From Lysinibacillus fusiformis (GTDB taxonomy: Bacteria; Bacillota; Bacilli; Bacillales_A; Planococcaceae), in contig NZ_CP070490.1 of NCBI RefSeq assembly GCF_016925635.1, forward strand, positions 4,346,001 through 4,410,000: a DNA stretch of 64,000 nucleotides. Direction: 5' to 3'. Position numbers and translations under genes: made by a program. This document shows positions 48,103 through 56,780 of the stretch, piece after piece; position 1 is the stretch's first letter, and every line of letters begins with the position of its first letter. The notes beneath the pieces are model-generated. The model was not told where the DNA came from and did not search any database. It saw only the letters and a program-made list of their open reading frames with translations.

Positions 48103-48816
48103 CTAAATAAAGCGATATTTCCGTGAAAATTGCGTGATAACCAAAATACTTGTTAACCCAACAACGAGATACCATATTGTAATAAAAGGAACTATGTACA
48201 TAAATACACCAAATAAAATAGCTGTTAAAAAGCTAACTGTAATTGATTGTACATTCGTAATTTTATCTTGAATTAAATAATATAAAGTGAATGGTAGAGC
48301 TAAAGTAAATAACGGAATATAAATTGTTACAATAGATGATTTAATGAGGGATATTGAAAGCACGGCTATTATGAAACCTATTGACGTAGTAAGCGTTCTT
48401 CCCATAAATGCTTTACCAGTAAAATAGCCGTATAGCAGAATAAACATAAGCGTTAAACTGGAACAAATCCCCGTTATTAAAACAAATGGATGACCTATGA
48501 CGAGAGCTGCTATTGAGATAAAAACTAAAGAAACGAATGGCAATAGCAATATTGAAGGATTTTGCACTTTTTCTACATTCATTACATTTGTAAAACTTAC
48601 AAGAAGTAATAAAGTAAATGGAACCGTCAAATATCCTAATTCAAAGTTATTACCTAGACTAATATGATTAACCTTGAGGTTTCCAACCATTATGATTACA
48701 AGTGACGCACTGATTTGACCAAGCATCGCCCAAGTGCTTGATAATTTAAAAGCTTGAGTAAGCTTATCCGTAATTACAATTGAAACGACACCAATAAATA
48801 AAGCTAAATATACCAA
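48103..48816 (-). CDS. Degenerate TagO/MraY-like membrane protein
   Basis: About 238 residues with eight hydrophobic helices. The segment STWAMLGQISASLVIIMVGN followed by LGYLTVPFTLLLLVSFTNVM resembles the core of polyprenyl-phosphate sugar-1-phosphate transferases (TagO/WecA). The family's catalytic NxxNLIDGLDGL is replaced by NVMNVEKVQNPS, and the N-terminal helices and DDxxD are missing (family length about 350). It is probably not an active transferase. The TTG at 48816 has GGAGG seven bases ahead. Confidence 0.55.
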   Translation of the reverse strand: MVYLALFIGVVSIVITDKLTQAFKLSSTWAMLGQISASLVIIMVGNLKVNHISLGNNFELGYLTVPFTLLLLVSFTNVMNVEKVQNPSILLLPFVSLVFISIAALVIGHPFVLITGICSSLTLMFILLYGYFTGKAFMGRTLTTSIGFIIAVLSISLIKSSIVTIYIPLFTLALPFTLYYLIQDKITNVQSITVSFLTAILFGVFMYIVPFITIWYLVVGLTSILVITQFSRKYRFI

Positions 48817-48906
48817 ATTCTCCCCTCCCAAAGTAATTCTTTAGAAATACTCAAAGTTAAATATTCCAATTCTAAATTATACAGTATATGTAAAAATAAA
48901 TAAATA

Positions 48907-49075
48907 CTAACTAAACCGCCCTGTTAGCTTAATTATATTGTTTTACAAACTCACATCAAGATTAACATAAAATCCTATTTTTAATTTAGGAGTGTTATTT
49001 AATTAAATGGCCCTTTCATGAAGAAAGACGCTTTCCTTATCACAGAAAAGCGCCCGATTGTGGAAGATCACTATT
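48907..49075 (+). repeat. Dispersed repeat A, long copy
   Basis: Third long copy, closest to the first: AAACTCACATCAAGATTAAC, GGCCCTTTCATGAAGAAAGA, then CGCCCGATTGTGGAAGATC. Confidence 0.85.
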
Positions 49076-49169
49076 CAATTAAAGGCACTGTAATTGAAGT
49101 ATAGTAACGATAAAAATTCAGTTTTAAAGCGTCGAATATACAGGTTAACACATCGTTTCAACAGCAATT

Positions 49170-49262
49170 CCTGGGTTTTGCCCTCTTTTCAAATTTTCAT
49201 TTGGTAACGTTATTAGGTTTATTTATGTATACGTTATAAATCCTTGTTTAACTATTATCTCT
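49170..49262 (+). repeat. Dispersed repeat B, copy 2
   Basis: Core TTTCATTTGGTAACGTTATT then TATACGTTATAAATCCTTGT. It follows repeat A by about 95 bases, the same order as at 50445-50765. Confidence 0.7.
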
Positions 49263-49298
49263 ACACTATGTTTCTAAAATTAGGACGAGGTTAAAAAA

Positions 49299-49460
49299 GA
49301 AGAAGTGGCTGGGACAAAAAGAAAAAATGCTAGACCAAGATATAATTTGGTCTAACATTTTTTGATTTAGGAAGGCATTTTTAACTTCTTGAAGTGAAAA
49401 AGCTAATATCCAATTTTATTGTTTTTCAATATAATCGAGTTCTGTCCCAACCTCTTTCTT
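49299..49460. ncRNA. Large structured hairpin element
   Basis: Outer arms (AAGTGGCTGGGACA near 49303-49316 and TGTCCCAACCTCTTTCTT at 49443-49460) enclose a strong inner hairpin (AAAAAATGCTAGACCA with TGGTCTAACATTTTTT, 49322-49363). The GGCTGGGACA...TGTCCCAACC type of paired end is seen in intergenic hairpins of other Firmicutes. It could be a 3' UTR, a small RNA or a miniature element. Class uncertain. Confidence 0.5.
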
Positions 49461-49495
49461 AAACCGAAGGACTCTTTTGCTTAATAAGAAATGCC

Positions 49496-50263
49496 TTATT
49501 CAAATACAACCATTTCTCCGACATCTATAAACCCAAAGCGCTTATAGATATTTTTTCCATCATCAGATGCTTGTAAGACAACGGGTTTTTGTTTATCTTT
49601 TGTTTGAGTAAGAAGGTATTGAAACATTTCACTGCCATATCCTTTACCTCTAAATGTTTCTTTTGTCATTACATCATAAATACCATAACTTTCTTTGCTA
49701 TCTATTAGTAAACCAGTAGATACAGTTATTTCACCGACGCGTCCAATAAACATTTGAATTTCTGAACCTAAATTTACTTCAGAAAACTTATTAAAATAAT
49801 TTTCTAGCGCATCTTTTTCTGGTGTACCTTCAAATAGGCTTATAAAGACCTCTTTATATTCCTTAAGTTCTTCAAAATTCCCCACACGAGTAATCATAAG
49901 CTGATGGGAATTTCTTTGACCGGCATTAAGAGTATTTTCAAGTTTCATCATTACATTACGTTCTGCTTCTTTTAGATTGTATTCTTGCATCAAGTCTTGC
50001 CAACCAGCGTTCAAATACCGAGAGTCAATCCACGTACTAAAAGGATATTTTTTTAGAGACATATTTTCTATGCTACTTCTAATATTAAATGCATTTTTTA
50101 TATGTGAAGCTTTCGGCAAAAGTATATTGAATGTATCCGTGGGTATTTCTGTATTCGCCAAAACGAAATCTTCTTCTTTGATAAGTTTTCCATTAACTGC
50201 ACGAGTAAATATTCTTAATTTTTCTTCCAGGTTGTTTATAACTAATTGTTGATTTGCAATCAT
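49496..50263 (-). CDS. GNAT family acetyltransferase
   Basis: A 255-residue protein; the C-terminal GNAT domain (about 120-255) has the acetyl-CoA loop TFRGKGYGSEMFQYLL and the C-terminal KNIYKRFGFIDVGEMVVF. The N-terminal half (about 1-110) is an extra domain without recognised fold. Substrate unknown. It is flanked by repeats and has no operon partner. Confidence 0.8.
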   Translation of the reverse strand: MIANQQLVINNLEEKLRIFTRAVNGKLIKEEDFVLANTEIPTDTFNILLPKASHIKNAFNIRSSIENMSLKKYPFSTWIDSRYLNAGWQDLMQEYNLKEAERNVMMKLENTLNAGQRNSHQLMITRVGNFEELKEYKEVFISLFEGTPEKDALENYFNKFSEVNLGSEIQMFIGRVGEITVSTGLLIDSKESYGIYDVMTKETFRGKGYGSEMFQYLLTQTKDKQKPVVLQASDDGKNIYKRFGFIDVGEMVVFE

Positions 50264-50444
50264 TTCTTTGCTCCTTCCAATTACTACAGCGCGCGCTTTT
50301 TTTATTATAGGGGCAATTCAATAATAATAATACATTGTTCACAATTTTTATATCCTCCCATAATTTTCAGAAAACTTAAAGCATACTTGTTTATGTACTC
50401 CATAATCTTGCTAATTGTTAAAAAACAACTCACATTGTTGATTA

Positions 50445-50600
50445 TTTTAATTCTTCTTATTCCACTGAAACCCATTAGTTTAAGTACATTTGTTCAAAAT
50501 ATCTTTAGTATACAGCCTAATCGGTTATTCAAGAATATGGCCCTTTAACGGAAAAAGGCCCTTCCCTTATTCAAGGAAAGCGCCCGATTGTTGAATAACA
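50445..50600 (+). repeat. Dispersed repeat A, divergent copy
   Basis: TTAGTTTAAGTACATTTGTT leads to ATGGCCCTTTAACGG... and ends CGCCCGATTGTTGAATAAC. Repeat B follows at 50662-50765, as after the copy at 48907. Confidence 0.75.
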
Positions 50601-50661
50601 GAGAAGTTTCAAAAAGCCGATATAGTTAAAGAAGCAATTATTAAACATTTAAAACAAGTAT

Positions 50662-50765
50662 TGCAAATGCAAGGATTTTGGTCTCTTTCAAAACTTGCAT
50701 TTGGGAATGTTACTAGTTTATTTATGTATACGTTATAAATCCTTGTTACACTAAAGCGCCCCTAT
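50662..50765 (+). repeat. Dispersed repeat B, copy 3
   Basis: Core TTGCATTTGGGAATGTTACT, then TACGTTATAAATCCTTGTTA and CACTAAAGCGCCCC. It lies 160 bases before the bacteriocin-like gene. Confidence 0.7.
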
Positions 50766-50922
50766 CTACAGTATATCAAGAAATTCGAGGTTTACTTTTA
50801 TCTCAAAATTAGGGATTTGTGGAAATTTTTATTAATATTTTTTCAAAGGTAAGAAGTATATTTACATTTTATGTATAATTGGTAATTTGTAACAAAATAA
50901 AGAAATAAAAAGGAGGTTTTTT

Positions 50923-51615
50923 ATGTCGAAGGTGAAAAAATTCTTTTTACCAGTATTAATGATTTTTGCTACCTTTTTCTATAGTTTACCTCAAACTACA
51001 GTTTCCGCGCTAACTAACGACGCTCCGGGTATTGTTCAAGTTATCGGCTCTGCGGCTGAGGAAAAGATTGATGCAACGTTTCGTTTAGTCGAAGAAGGTA
51101 AAGGGACTGTAGCTCCTACGTCTGCTCTTAGATTGGAAGGTTCAATTGTGTACACTGTCGGTGGTGGAGTTACAGCTGTTTCAATTCCTTTGCATGGGGA
51201 TTATAGCCTTTCTAGTAACATCACGGTGTTCTTCGATGAGGATGATAACGTATTACAGACAAATGAAATGTTTCTTACCAAGAATGTACTAGGAAACTTC
51301 CAGGTTTCGACGTATTTGAATGGAACGCTTGTTAAATCTCAGGATATTGGGATTGCTTATATGACGGATGAGGAATTGCTTGCAGAAGAGCCCTCTATGA
51401 TTCAACCGAGGAGTGTAGGCGATGTGGCAACTTGTCTTGTAGTAGCCATGGATATTGGTGGTACGCTGGCTTATGCCATTGCGGTTGCGTGTGGCGGTTC
51501 GTGTGCAGCACCAACACCAGTAACTGCAGTGATATGTGCTGCATGTATTGGTGCATATGCAGTTCTTGGTGCTGGTACTATTGCTGGAGCAGTATCTTGT
51601 TTTAATTATCTATGA
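50923..51615 (+). CDS. Bacteriocin-like secreted precursor, six-Cys C-terminal domain
   Basis: A 230-residue protein with a very strong AAAAGGAGG site. A Sec signal (FFLPVLMIFATFFYSLPQTT, cleavage probably after VSA near residue 29) leads a 130-residue Cys-free proregion, then a hydrophobic, Gly/Ala-rich C-terminal domain from about residue 165 that holds all six cysteines: 171, 190, 194, 205, 208 and 226. This layout resembles halocin C8-like precursors, in which the Cys-rich tail is released as a bacteriocin. A two-helix protein gene follows 9 bases later. Bacteriocin function is inferred. Confidence 0.65.
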   Translation: MSKVKKFFLPVLMIFATFFYSLPQTTVSALTNDAPGIVQVIGSAAEEKIDATFRLVEEGKGTVAPTSALRLEGSIVYTVGGGVTAVSIPLHGDYSLSSNITVFFDEDDNVLQTNEMFLTKNVLGNFQVSTYLNGTLVKSQDIGIAYMTDEELLAEEPSMIQPRSVGDVATCLVVAMDIGGTLAYAIAVACGGSCAAPTPVTAVICAACIGAYAVLGAGTIAGAVSCFNYL

Positions 51616-51624
51616 GGTGATTCA

Positions 51625-51819
51625 ATGAACAAGGTTTTGGCGTTTTTGATCTTGGGAATGGGTTTTACTGGATCCGTTTTAATAATCTCAGTCGTGCTAT
51701 TGTTCAAATCTCGAACCGGAATAGTGTTGCAGATTGCTGTCGCCTCATCATTTGTTTTAGCGGTGTTCACTGTCTGGGCTCTAGTAATACGAAAGCGCTT
51801 TGAGAACGAATTAAAGTGA
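51625..51819 (+). CDS. Two-helix membrane protein, candidate immunity protein
   Basis: A 64-residue protein with two membrane helices (about 4-27 and 33-53) and a basic C-terminus (RKRFENELK). GAGGTGA precedes the ATG, which lies 9 bases after the bacteriocin-like gene; both end at one terminator. Small membrane immunity proteins commonly follow bacteriocin genes. No sequence family recognised. Confidence 0.55.
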   Translation: MNKVLAFLILGMGFTGSVLIISVVLLFKSRTGIVLQIAVASSFVLAVFTVWALVIRKRFENELK

Positions 51820-51859
51820 AAAACGTTGTGTTAAAAAGGGGGATTTGCCCTCGGTTTTC

Positions 51860-51910
51860 GACAAAAGGCATCGAGTTTTACTTTTCTCGGTGCCTTTGTC
51901 TTTTTTTCTT
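51860..51910 (+). terminator. Terminator of the bacteriocin-like operon
   Basis: AAAGGCATCGAG pairs with CTCGGTGCCTTT (one mismatch), extended by GAC/GTC, and is followed by TTTTTTTCTTT. Confidence 0.85.
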
Positions 51911-52029
51911 TGATTATTCTGGCTCGGCATAAAGAACATTGCCTTCTCTTTCAAATTCCCTTACATAATACTTCGATTAATTTTAATATAAACCTTCCCA
52001 AAGCGTCATTAGATAACATTTCATAAAAG

Positions 52030-52105
52030 TCTTTTATTCCACAATATGGCCCTATTAATGAAAAAGGCACATTTCCTTTTCAAGAATTGCGCCCGATTAT
52101 TTCAT
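52030..52105 (+). repeat. Dispersed repeat A, short copy
   Basis: CCACAATATGGCCCTATTAA ... TTGCGCCCGATTATTTCAT. The leader AAGCGTCATTAGATAACATT just before it also precedes the copy near 25130. Confidence 0.7.
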
Positions 52106-52221
52106 ATGTCTTCGAAATAGCGGTAATGAAAATAAATAAATTTTATATAAAGGAAATATCCTCTTGAAAGTAGAATATTACCCTACAACTATAATCAACT
52201 ATTCCGATGAGGAGGATTCAT

Positions 52222-52731
52222 GTGCGTCCACGACCATTATTTATTGAAAATCCAGAGCATGATAGGTATGTTAGTCTTGTGCCAGATGGAAATATTGAAG
52301 AAATACTTATTAAGCAACGAGCTAAGACCCTTACCATCTTAGGCAGCGTATCAGAGGAGTTAGCAAGTAAGACGTACGCACCAGGGAAATGGACTTTAAA
52401 AGAAGTGATTGGGCATATGACCGACTCGGAACGTGTGATGTCATATCGAATGCTTGCCATTGCACGAAATGAAATTGTACCACTCCCAGCAATGGATCAG
52501 GATCAATACGTTTCTGCGGCAAACTTCAACAAATTATCATGGGAACAGTTACTAGCTGGTTTAGACACCGTACGCTCCAACACGTTAAGCCTGATTTCAA
52601 CTATTGATGAAGCTGCTTGGGTTCGTAATGGGACTGTAATGAACAGCCCAGTTTCAGTAGGTACCATTGTATATGGCATTGTCGGACACGAGTTACGCCA
52701 TATGAAAGTGATTAGCGATAAATACTTATAA
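52222..52731 (+). CDS. DinB-family protein, YfiT-like
   Basis: A 169-residue DinB superfamily protein. The GTG at 52222 is chosen because GGAGG lies six bases ahead; the ATG at 52207 overlaps that ribosome site. Metal-ligand histidines are in KEVIGHMTDSERVM (about residue 56) and GHELRHMKVISDKY (about residues 154-158), the His-His-His pattern of the family. Probably a thiol or metal-dependent transferase or hydrolase; no operon context. Confidence 0.85.
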   Translation: MRPRPLFIENPEHDRYVSLVPDGNIEEILIKQRAKTLTILGSVSEELASKTYAPGKWTLKEVIGHMTDSERVMSYRMLAIARNEIVPLPAMDQDQYVSAANFNKLSWEQLLAGLDTVRSNTLSLISTIDEAAWVRNGTVMNSPVSVGTIVYGIVGHELRHMKVISDKYL

Positions 52732-52748
52732 ATCTCTTTCTATTAATG

Positions 52749-52793
52749 AAAAAACCTAATTTTTCATTTAATACTGAGAAATTAGGATTTTTA
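52749..52793 (+). terminator. Terminator after the DinB gene
   Basis: AAAACCTAATTTTTCA pairs with TGAGAAATTAGGATTTT (one mismatch), ending in T-rich sequence. Confidence 0.6.
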
Positions 52794-52869
52794 ATAGTGA
52801 ACCTTACTTAGCGTTATAAATCCGCATTTTCCTGACGTTATCCCTATTTATAAATTATCATTTCTTATT

Positions 52870-52940
52870 CAATTATATGTCCCTATAATGATCGAGCGCT
52901 GATCCTTATTACAGAACCGCGCCCAATTGTTGAGTAGTCT
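52870..52940 (+). repeat. Dispersed repeat A, variant copy
   Basis: Same variant as 18489-18556: ATAATGATCGAGCGCTGATC, then CGCGCCCAATTGTTGAGTAG. Confidence 0.7.
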
Positions 52941-52993
52941 ATTTACTAAATTTGAAAGGGAGAACCCAAAACAGGCTCTCCCTTATTTTTATT

Positions 52994-53449
52994 TTACTTG
53001 TTTATATATTTGATAACAGCCATTTCCTTTCCAAATCGGTCACCATTATCAATAAATCCTAAACTGGCATATAAGTGATGTGCTTCCTGATTTTCCGGAT
53101 GATAACCAACAACAATTCTTTCTGCATCTGGCAACTTACTCATCTCTGAAATCATTAGCTTTGTCGCAGCTTTCCCTATACCTTTACCTTGAAAATTCTC
53201 ATCAATCATTATCCTAAATACCCAATATCCATCAAGTTCCTCTTTTTCAGTGTTAAACATAAGGAAACCCACTACTTTATCTTTATAGTAAATTGCAAAA
53301 GGTTTTAATGAAGGTTCAAACTTTGATTGGGCAATTGATCTGGCGTTTGACTCCAAATACTCCGTTTGTTTCGCGGATAATTTCAATTCACAGCATTCAT
53401 ACCAGTTCTCTTCGTTCAATTCTACGATTTTCACATTACTTGTAAGCAT
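52994..53449 (-). CDS. GNAT acetyltransferase, diamine/spermidine type
   Basis: A 151-residue GNAT with NFQGKGIGKAATKLMISEM as acetyl-CoA loop (about residue 84) and NQEAHHLYASLGFIDNGDRF at the end; close in pattern to BltD/PaiA-like polyamine acetyltransferases. A hairpin (AAGGGAGA...TCTCCCTT, 52956-52984) follows the gene, with its T-tract on the plus strand. Substrate is inferred from similarity. Confidence 0.8.
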   Translation of the reverse strand: MLTSNVKIVELNEENWYECCELKLSAKQTEYLESNARSIAQSKFEPSLKPFAIYYKDKVVGFLMFNTEKEELDGYWVFRIMIDENFQGKGIGKAATKLMISEMSKLPDAERIVVGYHPENQEAHHLYASLGFIDNGDRFGKEMAVIKYINK

Positions 53450-53634
53450 ATATTTTCCCCTTTCAAATTTCGGGGAAACGCTAAGTAAACTTTGTTAGTT
53501 AGGCGTTATCCCCTTTAAATTCTTCAGTAAAAAAGTTTTTTTGTTTGTCATAATGAACGCCTCCCTTAATAAAATAATGTCTAAAAAACAGTATTATGGA
53601 AATATTTAGACATTTTAATTATACCATATTCTTT

Positions 53635-53700
53635 TCCACAATATGGCCCTTTCATGAAGAAGGACGCTTTCCTTATTCCAGAAAAGCGCCCGATTAGGAG
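53635..53700 (+). repeat. Dispersed repeat A, short copy
   Basis: CCACAATATGGCCCTTTCAT leads to GACGCTTTCC...GAAAAGCGCCCGATTAGGAG. Confidence 0.75.
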
Positions 53701-53894
53701 TTAGTTTAAGAAGAAAGGCAAAACTAATAAAGAATAGTACATAATTATGATACGTTTCACCTTAGTGTAGTTAGTTGCCATTATATATATATCCTTACCA
53801 TCGATTCTTCGCTATTTTCACCAAAACAACGTATAATAAGAGAAACAGAAGAAGAATTCATTTTTCCTCTAGTTAAAAAAAGAGGTGCAATTAC

Positions 53895-54323
53895 TTGAAA
53901 CAATTTGAAACAGCATTACCTGAGCAGTATGAAACATTAAAAAAACAGGCCAATTATACGTCTAGCTGGCGAGAACGTTTAGACGCAGTCGAAAAGTTAT
54001 CAGCTTATCAACATGACAAAATCATAGATTTATTAAAAAATCGTATGCAGCATGATACTGTCAACAAGGTGCAATTAGCAGCCTATGAAGCACTTGTGGC
54101 GCTTGGCGAGGACGTAGAGAAGCCATCACCTGCACGTTTTGATATTATCAAAGGAACAGACAAAATTTTCCTACGTGTTAAAAAGAGCTTGCCAAAGGAC
54201 CATACAGTGGCAGACTTTGCGGATAAACTAAAACGTATGCGTTTAGATGTTTTTGATGCGTATGAAGGCGACAAAGGTGAGCAATTTATGAACTGGTTAG
54301 AGGAACGTTGGGCAAAACTATAA
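53895..54323 (+). CDS. HEAT-repeat domain protein
   Basis: A 142-residue protein starting at TTG with AGAGGTG seven bases ahead. Residues 20-75 form HEAT-like helical pairs (SWRERLDAVEKLSAYQHDKI, VNKVQLAAYEALVALG). The C-terminal half is a charged domain of unknown function. Probably a scaffold or binding protein in the cytoplasm. Confidence 0.75.
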   Translation: MKQFETALPEQYETLKKQANYTSSWRERLDAVEKLSAYQHDKIIDLLKNRMQHDTVNKVQLAAYEALVALGEDVEKPSPARFDIIKGTDKIFLRVKKSLPKDHTVADFADKLKRMRLDVFDAYEGDKGEQFMNWLEERWAKL

Positions 54324-54560
54324 TCAGCAGTTTTGCGATTTATGAAGGAAAGTTATTCTCTCCGTTTGTGGAGGGAATGACTTTTTCTTATCTTACGCTA
54401 CGGTTCATCGAAACGAATATTAAATTGTCTTACTTCTTTTCTTTGATCATCTATCTTTATTGTTTAATGATAAAACAAACACCTTATAAAACTAACTTTA
54501 GTTTAAGTGAAAATCTTCACAATTTCTTTGCTCCATAACGATTTTGTTTAAATGTGTTAC

Positions 54561-54755
54561 TCAAGTAAATGGCTCTATAATGAGATCGAGCGCATCTAGC
54601 TGCTGTAGGAGTTGTTCTAATTGCTCATTTTTCTCACGTAATAATAGAATTTTTTCTGGATAACGACCGTCTGCTATATCAATATCTATTGATCTTGCTT
54701 GCTGCTTATATTTTCTTAAATAATCAAAACACTTATTGACAACAATCCCTCATAT
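54561..54755 (-). pseudogene. Coiled-coil protein fragment ending in repeat A
   Basis: An open frame without a start: YLRKYKQQARSIDIDIADGR, YPEKILLLREKNEQLEQLLQ, then DALDLIIEPFT-stop. The last codons and stop lie in repeat A sequence (GGCTCTATAATGAGATCGAG, 54571 on). The repeat thus truncates a gene of unknown family. The rest of 54324-54892 shows only a repeat B piece near 54838. Confidence 0.4.
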
Positions 54756-54892
54756 ACCTTGCATAAAAATTTGTATAGATAATGTTCATACATAAAGCCA
54801 CAAAACACTGATTTAACAGCGCTCATGGCTTTTTCAAGTGTTTCCAAAATTTGATTTGGGAACGTTATTTTGTATGTGTTTGTATAATATAC

Positions 54893-55909
54893 TTAGTTAA
54901 AGGTCGTTAAATTATTTAATATAGTATTTAAAAAATCTTTTTCAAATTTATAATAAAATTTACCCTCAGTCTCACTTAATGTTATTGAATCCGTTTGCAT
55001 TCCGTTGCTTAAAGAAACCAATTTTATTGACTGAATTTCTAGCTGATTTTCTAACAATGAATCAAGTGATGTATTCGTTTCCATTTGAGTAAACATTTCT
55101 TTTAATTGTACTGGTGGCATTTCAGCTTCCATTTTATTAATTATAGCTTGCAATAGATTTACGAGATTTTCTTCATTTAGATTTACACCTTCTGTGGCTG
55201 CCATCAATAATGCGATAACTTCTTCACCGCTAAAACTCTGTAATCCTTTTTCAAATTCAAATGCTACTTGTGTGATTGCTCTCACTCGAATATCTTCTGG
55301 CAAATCGTATTCTAATCCATTTACAGAATCAATGAGCGTTGAAATAGTTTCCACATCAATTACTGAATAATAATCAATTGGTAATGCTAATAATTTTGAA
55401 ACAGTCGTTTTTACATTATAAGCGCCCCCATATTTATATGCAAACAATAATTTATCGTACAAAGTTGTCCCATCATTATTAGTCGATACTGGTGCATATG
55501 TCTCAGCAGGGAATGATACAACTTTCATCATCTTTTTATCTTTATTATAAGTAAGTAATAGATTTAGATAAATTCTATTATCCATCTCCTTTGATTTCAC
55601 CGTAATTAATGTAGTTGAAACCCTCTCTTCTTCAACCACTTGGTTACTTGCAGTACGTATGTTAGATTCTTTAGTCAGATTTCCAGGGAGTAATGATGGC
55701 AAAAATAAAAATAAACATAGACCTATTATTAATATAGAAACTGTTACTGGTGCGAATTTTTGTAGGAAAATAGGTGACTTTTTTTGCATATGAGAATCCC
55801 TGTCTATTTTCTTGATTTGTTCTAATACTTTTTGACGATCTTCTTTCGTAAATTGTAGTTCTTGATTCAACTTATTAGAAAAGTGAGTTTTTGAACGTTT
55901 CTCATTCAT
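54893..55909 (-). CDS. Anti-sigma/LCP-like membrane protein
   Basis: A 338-residue protein: cytoplasmic N-terminus (about 1-48), one membrane helix (VTVSILIIGLCLFLFLPSLL) and an external domain resembling LytR-CpsA-Psr proteins (VSFPAETYAPV, DVETISTLIDSVNGLEYDLP). Its start overlaps the ECF sigma stop by 8 bases, so the N-terminus probably binds that sigma factor. Key LCP arginines are not evident, so wall-polymer transferase activity is doubtful. Confidence 0.75.
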   Translation of the reverse strand: MNEKRSKTHFSNKLNQELQFTKEDRQKVLEQIKKIDRDSHMQKKSPIFLQKFAPVTVSILIIGLCLFLFLPSLLPGNLTKESNIRTASNQVVEEERVSTTLITVKSKEMDNRIYLNLLLTYNKDKKMMKVVSFPAETYAPVSTNNDGTTLYDKLLFAYKYGGAYNVKTTVSKLLALPIDYYSVIDVETISTLIDSVNGLEYDLPEDIRVRAITQVAFEFEKGLQSFSGEEVIALLMAATEGVNLNEENLVNLLQAIINKMEAEMPPVQLKEMFTQMETNTSLDSLLENQLEIQSIKLVSLSNGMQTDSITLSETEGKFYYKFEKDFLNTILNNLTTFN

Positions 55910-56426
55910 TAACTTCTGCCTCCTTTATCATCGACTCTAATCGTTGTTTTGCTCTTCTTAATCGAGTTTTCACTGTATTTACCGAAACATCTAAAACATT
56001 GGCAATTTCATCAGTCGTCAATGAATCGTAGTAGTATAGATAAACCACTTCCCGATATACTTTTGGAAGAGAAAAAATCGTATCTTTAATTTCTTCATTA
56101 TTGTATTTATCAAGTACTGTTTTTTCTGTTGAAGGTAATATTGACTTCGCCGTTTCATTAATAAAACTTTTTACGTGTACCATTTTGTAATTCCAACTTT
56201 TCAAATAGTCCTTACATTCGTTAATGGTAATACGATAAAGCCATGTTTTAATTTGTGCGTCAAATCGAAATGAATCAAGGCTTTTGTAACATTTGATAAA
56301 CGTATTTTGAACCATGTCCTTCGCAATCTCTGCATCTTTCACATATGAAAACGCCAATCGTACCAACTCATTACCATAATCAATCATCAATTTTTCTAGT
56401 ATGAAATCATTTTCTTCTCTATCCAA
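55902..56426 (-). CDS. ECF sigma factor
   Basis: A 174-residue sigma-70 family ECF factor. Region 2 has SYVKDAEIAKDMVQNTFIKC and RFDAQIKTWLYRITINECKD; region 4 has LPKVYREVVYLYYYDSLTTD followed by EIANVLDVSVNTVKTRLRRA. TTG start with AAGGAGGG eight bases ahead. An ECF-type promoter (TGAACC, 17 bases, CGTCTA) lies upstream, suggesting autoactivation, and the anti-sigma gene follows. SigM/SigV/SigX-like in type; the signal is probably cell-envelope stress. Confidence 0.9.
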   Translation of the reverse strand: MDREENDFILEKLMIDYGNELVRLAFSYVKDAEIAKDMVQNTFIKCYKSLDSFRFDAQIKTWLYRITINECKDYLKSWNYKMVHVKSFINETAKSILPSTEKTVLDKYNNEEIKDTIFSLPKVYREVVYLYYYDSLTTDEIANVLDVSVNTVKTRLRRAKQRLESMIKEAEVNE

Positions 56427-56467
56427 TCTACTTCCCTCCTTCTCAACCTGCTCCCAAATTCTTCTAT

Positions 56468-56496
56468 TAGACGATTATCAATTCAAGAAAGGTTCA
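56468..56496 (-). promoter_or_regulatory. ECF-type autoregulatory promoter
   Basis: On the minus strand TGAACC (56496-56491) and CGTCTA (56473-56468) are separated by 17 bases, close to the TGAAAC/CGTC consensus of envelope-stress ECF sigma factors. It lies 42 bases before the sigma gene start. Confidence 0.75.
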
Positions 56497-56780
56497 ATTT
56501 TAAAAAATAACTCCGAAATATCCGTTACCGACTTGTAACAATTGCGAGTGTAAGTGCTGAGAATAGGTGGGCGTTGGATTTGTTAATTATTTGATCAATC
56601 TTTCCATAAATTCTATTGATTGCTCCTTTTATAAATCATCAATGTCTGAATTATAGACGCGATTTCTTTCAAGGTGAATGACTCTTGTCTAACCATTTAT
56701 TCTTCTCTCTTACTATTTCATAAGAATAGAGTAGCATTGTAATAATGTTGGATTTAATTAAGGATATCAGAGCAAATCTA

